Shown here piece by piece: positions 35,048 to 47,034 of a stretch of DNA of 64,000 bases (position 1 is its first letter; every line of letters begins with the position of its first letter). The stretch spans positions 128,388 to 192,387 of the forward strand of contig JH720297.1 of assembly GCA_000231825.2 (NCBI GenBank). Reading direction: 5' to 3'. Under the pieces are notes generated by a model. The model was not told the origin of the DNA. It ran no database searches and saw only the letters and a list, made by a program, of their open reading frames with translations. Source of the stretch: Tetrahymena elliotti 4EA (taxonomy: Eukaryota > Ciliophora > Oligohymenophorea > Hymenostomatida > Tetrahymenidae). The position numbers and the translations under genes were made by a program.

Positions 35048-36829
35048 TCATTCTATTGTAATATTTTAATCTATTGCCATATTTATTTTTTGTAAATTAG
35101 CATATGCTTTTATGAGCTGGTCTAGTTCTTACTTTAAAGTTTTGAAACTAACAGTTGTTTTAAATTCGTTGTAAATTGGTAAGAGATAATTTTTTGATTG
35201 CTGCATTAAACTTTAGACTACTTAAATAGGCTCTACTTATTTTCTAAATATCTCATCAGATAGATTCTCATCACTGCTTTATAATTACTATTGACTTAAA
35301 TATAATGTTCCTACATGACCTTACAAGCTTGAAATTAATTCTTCTTAAGGATGGCTATTGAAGCCATCCCTATTGATTCCAGAACCAAAGCTTTCAATTT
35401 GTAGGAAATAACAAATTTTCTAATGAATTTCACTGTTTTAGTTATTATTTGGATAAAGCAATTAAAATTTACCAGCTTACCTTAACTCTAACAAACAAGC
35501 TTTAAAGTCTTCAACATATTTTTATTTTTCTTTATTTTATTGTCTTAGCTACATTCCTTTTTAAAACAGTTCAAGATGAGCTTAGACTTACTCGAACTAA
35601 AAACTATGTAAAAATCGCTCTCTAGTCTAAAAAGTACTATCAGAACAAGATTCTTAGCTGTTATTGCTTATTTGGTTTCTGACTGAATCAAATTAGCTTT
35701 AGAGTATTTAATGTTAACTTTGAGAGTTAAGCTCCTAAAAACCTACAAGTCTTATGCTTTGTTGTTCATTTTGATGTTCACTTGACTATTCATTTAAATG
35801 TGGTAAGAAAAATGGAGATTAAGTTCTATTTCTAGGGATCTGATTAGATTAATCATGCTACTAAGCACCATTATTTTTTGATAACATTTACTTTTATTAT
35901 TAGCAATATTCTATAAAATATTTAAATATCTCAGGTTTATAAGATAAAAAAGTATCTAAATTCTTCAATAAGATAGGATTAAAATACTGATGTTGTTAAT
36001 TCAAGATTCTTAGAGGGTATATCATCCCGATAACAAGGGTGAAAAAAAGCTTAATCCAGTTAATCAAATACAAAAGAGGAATATTATCGTTTAAGCAAAT
36101 ATTACTATCCTTTAAAGATGATAACGTAAATCCTGGTCTTAAAATAGAAGCAACCAAATCGCAAGCTAAAATAAAATAGAGTTCATATTTAATGCTTACT
36201 CTTTTATCTACATTTTTTACAATCCATAGGCTTACAAATAAGTAAAATAAACCAAAGTAACTTTCTATGACTCTCGCAACAAATAATTTTGTGCTAACAC
36301 TCTATACATCAGTAGAAACAAAATCTATTTAGCTTAATTCTGGAGTTGGTATAATCCCTGTAACTATATTAAAAGTAAGAAGTAGAAGACATATTAAAAT
36401 CAGACGAAATTCACTCTTAAAAACATAGTTAATATATTTTTAGTATTTTTAAAGTATGCCTTTTCTATTTATACAAAACCCCCATGATAATCTACAGCTC
36501 TTTAGAAGATAAATGTAAGTATAAGACCCTTAGAAAGGAATAAAAATGCACTTGAGCCATAAGTTATCGAAGTTTTAAGATAGATAGTTAAATTGCAAAA
36601 ACAAAGGATATGATATTGCATAAATTATAGCATTAAATGTAAAATAGATTGAGAGATAAGGGGATCTTTCCATCAAAGGAAATGTTTTTCTGTAAATATA
36701 CCACTTATAACAGAGAAAGATTCCTCCTGATAGTATTGCTATTTCATATAAAATCCAAAATATTTTTATAGCTACTTCATTATGTATGTCACTTCCACAT
36801 ATGTGATCAGACAATTATTATTAATCCAT
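35048..36829 (-). CDS. Seven-transmembrane receptor-like protein with cytoplasmic tail
   Basis: Two exons, 36829-35481 and 35432-35048, with a 48-nt intron and matching phase, give 577 residues. The first ~280 residues hold seven hydrophobic segments. They begin with IKIFWILYEIAILSGGIF (about 21-40) and SIYFTFNAIIYAISYPLF. The last is LLYLINWIKLFFTLVIG, which leads into MIYPLRIL. A short polar N-terminus with one Cys precedes the first. The remainder is a Gln/Ser-rich cytoplasmic tail ending in a predicted helix (KQELDQLIKAYANLQK). After the seventh segment comes NLDTFLSYKPEIFKYFIEYC, which resembles the opening helices of an RGS domain, but the rest of an RGS fold is not evident. The layout recalls 7TM-RGS proteins of plants and protists, or a class of orphan receptors. 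Ligand and coupling are unknown. Confidence 0.7.
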
Positions 36830-38240
36830 ATTAATTAAATCAATATTTTTTAAATATTTTGATTACTCAAATGGATAAAAGATAAGTTCTTTTAAACGAA
36901 TTAGGCTTTAAATTTAACTATCCTTTATGTTATTAATTTTTAATTGGCTATGAGGTTACTATAATGTATTAATTTGAAAAATCTCTTATATTAATTGTAC
37001 TAGATAAAGCTAATTACTGAGACCTAAAATAACTTTTACCTTAGATTTAGTTAAGACTTGAATAATCTTTTAAAATTAATATCTCTTAAATATTGTTTTG
37101 ATATGTGTGAATAAAATACTCCGATAAAAACTAAATATTTATAAATTAAATTAAAAGAATAACTAATTACTGAAATTAATTGTTAATTTATTTGTATGTC
37201 TGTCTCTATTTAATATTTATAATAACTTAAAAAAAGATGAAAATGCTCTCATTTTTACCTTTTAATTCATTTTTATTAAATCATTAATTTTAATTTGTAA
37301 ATTAAATATTTAAAAATTATTTTACTAATTTATCTATTCTTTTAAGGGATTATTCAATTGATGAATACATAAAGTACTATTCTTTTTGTAAAATTTCTTA
37401 TGACTAAGAGATCTACATGATAATTATCAAAATTTATAGCAATAAATTTAGATTACTTGAAAAAAACTAAAAAATTAAATAATTACTGGTCTCATTATAA
37501 TATAATTATCATTGGTTAAGCTATAAATATTTGATTATTATTTTTCTAATAACTATCATTATGTACCTTAGATTTTCATATATTGAGGTACTTTTCAAAA
37601 TTTTTGGTACTTCATTCTATTTTTGAAAATATTCCTGAATTGTATTTAGTTAAAATGTGATTTCATGAAAAAGAGATAATGAAAAAAATATGAAAAGATG
37701 ATAGTTCTAATATTAATTAAGTTGACAGAAAAATATTTTTACTGTTTTTACCATTTTTGATTGAGTAAAAAACAATTTTTTTACTGATGAATATTAATTA
37801 CTCTCAATTTTACCTTACAAATTTGTTTTCATTAATGATTCAATTATCAATCTTTGAAGATTAGTATGTTAACTTTTTAATAATAATTATTTATGTACTT
37901 TTTGAATATTTAAATTTTACAATGAATCAGATTACAAATACATTTATTGTTTAAAATAATGTTTGAGTGATTTGATAGATAAATAATTTAAATATTAATC
38001 TTGCTTACATCAAAAATATTTGGTAAATTTTTATAACGATAGAAAATGGTAAAAATTTGTTAGTAATTAATACAAATATGTATAAAATAAATGTATAGAT
38101 TAATTAGTTAGTAATAAGAATTAGATGCAAAGAATATTTTATATAAGTAGATGAATAAATAAATAATTTAATATAGTAAGTCAAGACAGATGTTTTCTTT
38201 TATTTTTTTTATTTATTTTATAAACAAGTAAATCAATTGA
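36830..38240. other. intergenic, AT-rich
   Basis: Upstream region of the receptor-like gene and downstream flank of the Ser/Asn-rich gene. It is uniformly AT-rich with scattered stop codons in all frames. No RNA gene was seen. Confidence 0.55.
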
Positions 38241-38861
38241 TCAATTTGTTGGAATATATTGATTCTTTTATATCATAGAAACTATTTATTTAGGACGAAG
38301 ATTTGAAGTAGAAATTATTTCACCGTTTTTGCTGCTAATTTTATAATAACCATAAGGTTCATATGATTCTTCAAATTCTTCAATTTCAAGATTATTTTAC
38401 CCATAATATTTATTGTAAACGATTCCTTGTTTTAATTATCCTACATTATTATAGAATCTTTTTTTGTAGTTTTATAAACTTATAGCACTTTGTTTTATGT
38501 TGCTGTTTGCTCCAGTATAAATACCTTCTTCACCTTATTTATCTATAAAACATGATTTCAATCTTTTAGAATCCTCATCATATTCAGTATGAATATAGCT
38601 ATTAGAAATATTTGATTAGTTGCTTATTCTAGAAGCATTGCTTATTGAACTCTTAAAATTTGATAAGGTTAAGGTTCCATTGTAAGAACTATTTGTATTA
38701 ATACGAGATGCGCTACTAGTTACTCTTGAAAGACTACTTTATGTTAAAGGTAAAGAATTATAGCTACTTGATCCTGAGGGAGTATTCTTAACTTGCTTGG
38801 CATAAGAAAATAGCTTGCTTTGCATAGGGCTAATAGTAATTAAAGGGTGTGCTTGATACAT
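38241..38861 (-). CDS. Ser/Asn-rich protein of unknown function
   Basis: A single exon of 206 residues from ATG (38859-38861) to TGA (38241-38243). The first half is Ser/Asn/Thr-rich (for example SSSYNSLPLTQSSLSRVTSS) and looks disordered, with many phosphorylatable residues. The second half is more structured: EYDEDSKRLKSCF, then a Gly/Gln/Tyr-rich stretch with repeated short turns (QGEEGIYTGANSN, KQGIVYNKYYG, EPYGYYKISSKNGEIIS). There is no signal peptide or membrane segment. Gln is encoded by TAA/TAG in several places and codon use resembles the neighbours, which supports a real gene. I recognise no family. Confidence 0.7.
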
Positions 38862-40420
38862 TTTTAATGGTTATTTACTTTCTTTTGTTTGTTTGTGATT
38901 TATTTATTTTTATTATAAATTATTTGAAACAAATTTGATTAATAAGCAAACAAAATTTTTAAAAGCAAAATCAAATTACTCTTTTGATATAAAACTCTAC
39001 TTTTGAGATTTATCAATTATTTTTATATATGTTTTGTCTAATGGTCTTAAAATCACTTTTAATAGCTTCTATCTATCTTTCTATCTAAAAAGCTTACCTA
39101 AAAATAGATAGATAATTACTGGAATAAATACTAAATACTAACCATTCATGAATACAATTTTTTCAATAACTCTTTTATCTTAAAAAATCGTTCGTTTAAA
39201 TTTTACTTTTTTAGAAAATTGAAAATAAATAGATTTTTTAAAAGCATTTTTATTGGTTAATCTATTTCATTCTAATATATGCTAAAAGGCTTGATAAAAA
39301 TTGCTATTTCATTTCTTTTTTCAATCTTTATTAAGAAATCTAAAGTTGATAAATGAAAAATTAAATGGTAAACAAATAAAGCATTTAAGCTTCCTTAATA
39401 TTGAGCAAAAATTATTTTCGTTATTTTAGCAATAAAATTAAAAAATATATCCAAATATGTTATTTCCATTAAATTATGTTTGTTATTCTGATTTTTTATG
39501 ATTCCTAATGTAAATAATTTGATTATTAATTTGCATTTATTTTGTTTCTAGTACTTGAAAGTACTCTACAAAGAAAGTACATCAGTAAAATAGAAATTAA
39601 TTAAAATACTGAAGGATAATAAATTTCTATTGATAGATTTTTTGATTCTTGATTTTAAAATTTTTTCATTCAAAATAAGCAAATAGTGTAGAAAATATAA
39701 GATTCTTTAAGTATTTATCAAAACCATGAAATCTAATAATTCACTCTTTATATTTAAGTTATAAATTAAAATCACTTCTTTATATTTAAAAATAAATTAG
39801 GTTTTTTTGGAAATTGAAAAAATATATTTTATTTAATTAGTCTTCTTTATTTTTTATACAATTAAATTAATTTGTTTAATATCTTTATTTCTCTGTTGAT
39901 TTTATAGAAAAAATATGATTGATTTAATAAATGTTCTAAAATTATTTTGTCTTTCATCAAAAAATTTCTTTACTTTGTAAAAATTACTTTTTATGATGAT
40001 TAAATTAATTTCTTATTTCTTTCAAAAAATATTAATTTTATAAAAGTTCTGCATAAATACATTTTCATATTTTCTTTGAAATATTTTTATTTAAACTAAT
40101 ATTTTTTAAAGTGATTTGAAAAATAATTTTCAATAATTCAGAATAAAATATTTAATATTTATCATTTTAGTTGAGAAGTATTTGTTTCTATTTTACTCAT
40201 CACATTAAAATATAAATCTAAAATAATTAATAGTAGAATAAGCACTAAAAATTATTTCAAAAGAAATCAAGTTTTTTTTAAAGAAATTTCATGCAAGATA
40301 GATTGATAGATACATTAATTACTATTAGGATTGTTTGATAAGAAATTAATGTAAATTGATAATGTAATAAGAATCTAATAACAAACAAATAATTAATAAA
40401 TCTTTATAAAATATTTAAAA
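38862..40420. other. divergent intergenic region
   Basis: This lies between the starts of a minus-strand and a plus-strand gene, so promoters for both should be here. It is AT-rich and no element could be singled out. Confidence 0.5.
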
Positions 40421-42245
40421 ATGAATAAGTATCAGGCATAAATAATTATTTTAGTTTTTTTTAGTGTATTTAGCTAAGTTAACGCTTTAGACCCAGGTAT
40501 ATTATATAAAAATAGAAACTCTAACCCTTATAATACAGTTGAGGAAGAGTATTAGTTTAGAAGAAAGCCAAACATCTTTCATACTTTAAATGACTTAGGT
40601 ACATCTTATATGAATTTAGTGTAGTTTGTAAGTGAAAATGTTATTTAGAAAATATAGAACTATTTATCTTTAGACTACTACTTAATCAATAAATAAGAGG
40701 AATTCTAAAAAGTAGGAACTGGATTTAGTTAAATGCTTTATGATAGCGACTCCTTAAATGAAGATGAATGGAAAAAAGAATTCAAAAGTATACCAGAACA
40801 CAGATCAAATCAATTTAGAATGTTGATCGAACAAAGCTTAGAATAGTAAAAGGAAACAAATAACAGTCCTATCAAAATATTTAATAGTTTTGAAAGGCTT
40901 TAAACTAATTCAACTGTTTCTACAATTGATCAAAAAGATTTATAGTCTTCTGAAGATTCTTTTTCATCTTCAATTTAAAGATTGCTTCAACAATAATAAA
41001 ATATTCCTGATGATGGAGAGGTAGCTAAAATGTCTCCAAAAGATTAATGCTAAAATAATTCATATCTCATTCTTATTGAGCAAACTGCTTACTTTTGTAA
41101 TAACTCAATGATCTAGGAATAAGAATATAAACGTCTAACTCCAGAATAACTTGAACTAAACAATTGTGCAACAAGGAGATTGAAATTTGAATCTTGTCTT
41201 TGTCCTGTAGATTATGTTGGAAGAAGATGTGAATTAGAAACAAGAGTTTATTGTGAATTAAACATTCTAAATAAGCCTAAATGTAAAAAATTAAATGATT
41301 TTTATTATGTTTCAGATTATGGTGGTATCCCTCCTTGTTTATCAGTTAAAAAAGATGATTTTCTCAGATATGAAGTAAATAAAACAAATTTATTATTAAC
41401 TTACACCCATCTCTTTTATTTATTTTTAATTAAATCTATTTTATTTTTAAGGTATTGGCTGAGTGTAAAAATTTATTTATTCCACCCTAAGAGCCTAAAG
41501 TTTATGGAACATCTTCAGATTATAAAATTCTTTATGATGAAAAACCTCCAACAGCACGTAATTTTTTTTTAGGTTTTATTCAAAAAGCTTTAATTTTAAT
41601 TTTAATGATAAAATGATAATAATAGCTAATGATTGGTAACCATTTAAAGAATTTAAATACATTGTCAACAAAGAAAAACTAGTTATATCAAGATTGAGAG
41701 CAATTAGTCCTCAAGTATAGTATACAAATTGGAATAATCTAGGAGAAAGTGTGATAGATAGTTACTTGAGAAAGTATAATCTTACTTATGAGTAATTAAT
41801 TGGAGAATAGCCTTTTGATATAGTTATAAATTTTAGAAATTTAAATCCTAATATAACTACAGCTGGTAGATATACAGTTGAATTTAATTTGTTTGAATCA
41901 TTCAATTACAAATATAAAGATCCTTTTGTCTTAGTAGCCTCTGAAATCTAATTATTAACTTTTGAACAAGAAGAATTCAAAGAAACCTTCTCATAAAATC
42001 TAAACAATAGAGATTTAATAATACTATATCTGCTAATTGCTGCTGTCATATTATTGCTTTGGGTTGTAGCATACTACTTATGTATTTAAAAACCTAAAAA
42101 CAGAAAAAAAAAGAAAGATTTGTTGCTGTAAGATGATTACTCATTATAGGAAAATCTAAATGAAAATAACATTAATAAAGAAATTAACCTAGATCAAAAT
42201 GGTGATGACTTAGGCAGTTAAGAACAATAACACCATATTGAATGA
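40421..42245 (+). CDS. Type I single-pass membrane protein with EGF-like cysteine motif
   Basis: Three exons (40421-41374, 41452-41557, 41626-42245) with phase-matched 77- and 68-nt introns give 559 residues. The N-terminus has a signal peptide (IIILVFFSVF core, ending near VNA). The outer part is polar and Gln-rich. A cysteine cluster lies at about residues 210-310 and includes SCLCPVDYVGRRCE (C259-x-C261-x8-C270), the second half of an EGF-like module. A beta-rich region follows (FDIVINFRNLNPNITT). Then comes a membrane helix at about 482-505 (LIILYLLIAAVILLLWVVAYY) and a basic-then-acidic cytoplasmic tail of about 55 residues. It is probably a cell-surface or phagosomal receptor or adhesion protein. 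No full family match was recognised. Confidence 0.75.
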
Positions 42246-42744
42246 ATTAAATTCTATGCAAATAAAATATTTTTAAAAAGTGTACATTTTTTGGTTGTTT
42301 TATGTTTCAATCTTAATCAACACATTTTGATTCTAATCACATATGAGATTGTTTCAACTTTTTATTTAATTTTTATTCAAAATTATTATTTTAAATTATA
42401 TTTTATTATATTCAAAACCAAAACAATTTTGTGACTAAAAATGTTATTTCTTTAACTATTTTGTTATCAAATTTTATCAAATAAATTAAAGTATTAAAAT
42501 AGTGAAAAAATCTGCTTTAGTAAAAAATAAAAGATTCTGATTCAAGAAAGTTTTCAATTTATCTGGATTTTCAAAATAAATCTAGTTATAAAGCTTGATG
42601 GTTGATTGATTCTACCCTTTAAGTTTATCATTAAATCACAAAATTAGGTTAAATAAAATGAATGGATTTTTAAATTTAATTAATTTATCATTTTAGAAAT
42701 AATTAAAGATTTTTGTTAAGTTGAAAAGAAAACTAAATCTCAAA
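42246..42744. other. intergenic, AT-rich
   Basis: A short spacer between two plus-strand genes for secretory-pathway proteins. It is A/T-rich and nothing else is seen. Confidence 0.6.
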
Positions 42745-43335
42745 ATGCTAAAATTGATTTTATTTGCTTCCAATTTATTCTTAATTTATGGATTAGATTG
42801 TAATACTTCATAAAACACTTGTAGTTAAGATCCTTAATGCATTAATTATTAATTTGACATAATGACTATGAATTGTATTGACTGTTCTTCCCTCGCCTCA
42901 TCAAATTGCATTTATATAAATCAAAATATTTGCACCACATATACTCTATATAATGGTTCCTGTATAGATTGCTCATTTGTCTAAAATAATACATGCAAAT
43001 ACTCAGACGTTAAAGCTTGTTCATAATATGAGTATGATGGGTCAAGTAAGTGCTATGATTGTTCGTTAGCGAAATCAAATTAATGCCTTTATCAAAAAGT
43101 TACAGGTTGTAGTAGGTATTCTTATAATAGCAAAACTAAGTTGTGTTTTGATTGCAACGGAAATGGAATAACTTGGGATGATAATATGTGTGAAGCTTGC
43201 TTCGAAAGCTAAAATTTAACAAAAGCCAGTAGTGATTCTACTCAATGTATAGATCCATCAATAACTTTAACAACTTACTCATAAATATAAACATTTTTAT
43301 TTATGTATATATTTTTTAATATAATTATTCTATGA
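42745..43335 (+). CDS. Cysteine-repeat GPI-anchored surface protein, immobilization-antigen-like
   Basis: A single exon of 196 residues. The start MLKLILFASNLFLIYG is a signal peptide. The mature part has regularly spaced cysteines with repeated C-x2-C pairs: CIDC twice, CYDC, CFDC and CEAC. They sit in units of about 35 residues that share patterns such as S-N-x-C-x-Y. The protein ends in a hydrophobic tail without a cytoplasmic part (TFLFMYIFFNIIIL), as expected for a GPI attachment signal. This is the architecture of ciliate immobilization (i-) antigens, abundant surface-coat proteins of cilia and cell body; here it is a small member with four to five units. The assignment is by architecture. 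The neighbouring gene also encodes a surface protein. Confidence 0.8.
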
Positions 43336-44185
43336 TTGAATATAATTAAATTTATTGATTGAAGAGAGATTATTCATATCAAAAATTATATGAAAATGAA
43401 TTATCTTTTTAATAAGTATCATGAAAAAATTTTATTAATTTTAGTATCATTAGTAATTGAGTTTGAAATTAGTATTAATGAATAATATATTTTAAAATTT
43501 AATGTGATAAATCAATTTTATATTCATGAAATAATTTAAATTTAAATACTTTATGCTGTTTAAAATCTAAAAAGAAAAATTTTTATTGTTTTGTTTTGAT
43601 ACTTAAAAATCAATCATTTTATTTAGAATTTAAAATTGTTTAAGAGAAGTCAATTATCGAAAATTTAATCCTTTTATGTTATCACTTATATAACCTATTT
43701 GTTTTTACATTTCTGACTATATCCTAAAGAATTTTAATATACTGAACATAATTACAGGCAGTAAATATCAGTAAAATAGAAAGGGGATAGCTTCATAAAA
43801 TCTCAAAATTTATAAATTAAACCGAAAAAATAGTTGAAATACTTTTTCCATGAAAAATATATTTTTTATTACGGCCAAAGAAATAAAGTTAGATTATTTT
43901 ATATAAAGATCAAAGCTTATTCAAATATTTGTTAATAAATTATTCATAAAGTTTTTAAGCAATATGATGCATTTTTAAAGATGTAAAATGTTTAGTAAAT
44001 TAAGGGAAATATAAAATTGAATACTTTTGGCACAGATATAAATATATTATGTTTTTATTTTCAAATACAAATAAATGGTTGGTTTTTAAATAAGTTAATA
44101 ATATTAATTAAAATGTAGGTTTATTAATTATAGAATATAATTTATATTTTTGTTTTTTAAAAATATTTATTTAGTAGTTGATTGC
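43336..44185. other. convergent intergenic region
   Basis: The 3' ends of the antigen-like gene and the RING/B-box gene face each other here. The sequence is AT-rich with no open frame of interest. Confidence 0.6.
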
Positions 44186-46096
44186 TCAGTAGAATTTTAA
44201 AAGTGGGATGGAATTGAAAATTTATTATATTTCAGTAGAGGGATAGGTAGGCATTCTTTTTACATAGAAGTCTTTGCATTCTTGCTTATCTTAAATAAGA
44301 AGTTATATATAGTTGTTAAAATTGTTTGTGAATTTCGAAAATTGGTTTTTAAAATTGTCAAAATAGTTATGAGAAAAGACATTTCTTTTGTTAAACGAGG
44401 AACCAAATTATTTAAGTTCATATAAAAAGGATTTTTAGTGTTCTTCAATAGATCTAGTTATTTTAGTTAGAGATAAATTAATTGATTCTTAGCTGTTTTA
44501 ATTAGTGTGCTCGTTGCTGTAATCTATCTCATGTAGCATTTCCTTCTAACTTTATAACTAAGATTTGAGATTTTATTAGAGTGAGATAGTTTACTCATTT
44601 ATTTTTTAGCAGTTAGAAATGGATTTTTATATAAAAACTAGCTTGCTAGAAATATTTTCTTGCATTTTTTTAGCTTGAACAGTTATTTCCTATGTTAAGT
44701 TTTACTTCCAATTAATTAGGTTGTGAATTAACTAAGAAATCTCTTTTTCTAGGTTGACAATTTGCTAAGTTTCTTATCTGCTTAATTCAATGCAAATATT
44801 TTAGTAATGATTTTATAGATTACTTAGATTGTCTATCACATTTTCTTCTTCTTTTACTGTTTCTTTTATTAATTACCACTTTTCGTTATTCAAATGCTGT
44901 TAATAAAGGATAGTATTTTCACAAAAGGAATGATCGTAACATTTTATACAAAAACCTTAGCTGTGATTTTCACAGAAATATTTAAATAATTCATTATGAA
45001 TTTTACACTCTTCTTATTCTTAAATTTAGTTTAAGTCTTGAGAATTTTCTGTAGAAGAATTCATGAAATTATACAAAAGATCTTTATTGTTATTATTTTT
45101 GTCATTGTTGTAGATATTTTGTGAATGATTAAGTTTTATTGTATGCTTGTTGGCATCATCTTTACTTGCATTTTTCATTTTTTATTAAGTTTTATCTGTT
45201 TAAAGATCTAAATGATTCTCTTCCTCATAATGTTATTCTTAACTATTTTCTTGTTTAACTTAAAAATTAGGCATCTTTTGTTCTTTATCAAGGATTGCTT
45301 ATATATTAGATTACTTTAGATTATCTTAAGATTTCTACTAAACATTTGGACTTAAATCATTAAAGTTTTTAGAATTTTAAAAACTAGACGATAAAACAAA
45401 AGATTAATTAGCAGATCTTGAAATAGAATTATCACTAAATCTAGAAGGAGTTATTATCTTATAATTGTGGATATTGTTAGAATTATCTCCAATTAATTGC
45501 TATAATTTTCTTTTTGAATTCAAGCTATCCTTAGTTCTGAATTTGTATTATGATCCCTATCTTGGCATCAAGCTTCTACTACTGCTATTGCTTCTCCCAT
45601 TGCTTAATTCGTTATAGAGAGTGTATTATTTGCTTTTTAGTTGCTACAATACTTTAGGCTCATGTTCATTATGTTCCTATTTGGGAAGAGGAGTAATTTC
45701 TTCTAAATGTTATTATTGCTAAAGCTACCTAATCTCTGAATCTAAATCAGTTGTTTCTTCCTTCTTAACTTGCTTATTACTTAAACTTATAATTGATTTA
45801 GCTGATTCATCATTTAATTTCCTTTTCTTGATAGGAGGATACATTTAATTTAAAATAACAGTATTTGTAGGAAAATCTTCTAGATTCTTAAACTAATTCA
45901 AATAATTTTCATTGCAAATTGGGCATATTAAGCTTTAATTCTAACTCAAAGAGCTATCTATACACTTTTCGCATATGGTATGAAAGCATTTAGGAAGTAG
46001 CTTAGGTATATTTGTTTCCCTATCATAAGATTTAAGGCACGAATCACACTTAATATCAAAGATTTTTTCTATATGATTAACAGAAGCAGAAGACAT
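44186..46096 (-). CDS. RING finger/B-box/coiled-coil protein (TRIM-like E3 ligase)
   Basis: A single exon of 636 residues. The N-terminal RING is C3HC4: C17-x2-C20-x16-C37-x-H39-x2-C42-x2-C45-x12-C58-x2-C61. A ~300-residue Ser/Asn/Lys-rich linker follows. A B-box-type zinc finger lies at about 364-395 (C364-x2-H367-x7-C375, then H378, C383-x2-C386, H389/C391). Next come long helices rich in Gln/Glu/Lys with heptad-like spacing (about 405-560), consistent with a coiled coil. RING, B-box and coiled coil in this order define TRIM proteins, most of which are ubiquitin E3 ligases that self-associate through the coiled coil. No C-terminal SPRY or NHL domain is seen. The substrate is unknown. Confidence 0.85.
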
Positions 46097-47034
46097 AACT
46101 ATCTATGAAATTGATTTGCTTATTTAATAATCTCTATTGAGAAAATAATTCCTGATAATTCAAATTATGAACCTTATTTAATTATGCTTTGGCTTGTCAA
46201 CCCTTTTTAAATAAGTAGATGTATATATATATAGGCTGCTTTTGTATTTGTTTTTACTATATTGCTTGATAATTAATTAATAAGAAAATATTTTTGTTAA
46301 AAAATAAAAAGAAACTAAATTTTGTAGAATGATTTATCTAAACGCATATTAATTGAATCAATGATTAAATGATAAATTAGTTAGAAATATTTTGAATTAA
46401 TAGTACAACTATTTATTATATAATATATATTACAAATTAGATATTCATTGAAAAAAAATTATTGTCAATTCTAATTTTTTGCGGGAAATTATTAAATTTT
46501 TACACTAACCGCATTTTATTACCTCCCTTTATTTAAAATCTATTTTTATTTAATTTATTTCGTATTTTTTTTTCCGAATTAACTTATATATGTATCACAA
46601 GCATATTTTTATTTTTTAAGAGATACAATGATTGATTGACTGGCTTGATTCTTTTTCAATTATATAATTTAAGCTGCATATAATGATTTCTGATATTTTA
46701 TTTTGCTAAATTCTAAATTAATTATTAACTGTTTTTTTAGTTTTTTATTTATTTCATTTTTAAAATTAAAAAAATAAATTTATTTGAAATTTTGAAAGGA
46801 ATTGAATATAGTTAGTGTGTAAATAAAATATTTACATTTATCAATTAAATTTTATTTGTATATCTCAACTACTTAGTTTTTTAATTCTTAACCAATCAAG
46901 AAATCATTTATCTAACTAAATACTTAACTAACTAAGGATGTGAGAATATTTATTTTTCTCTATTTTTATGAGATTACAAAATGATATTATTAGATTAATA
47001 ACTTTATATTTTAAAGAGAGTGGGAGGGATTCTT
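46097..47034. other. intergenic, AT-rich
   Basis: Upstream region of the RING/B-box gene and 3' flank of the PHD gene, with A/T runs and a few TA repeats. No gene was seen. Confidence 0.6.
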
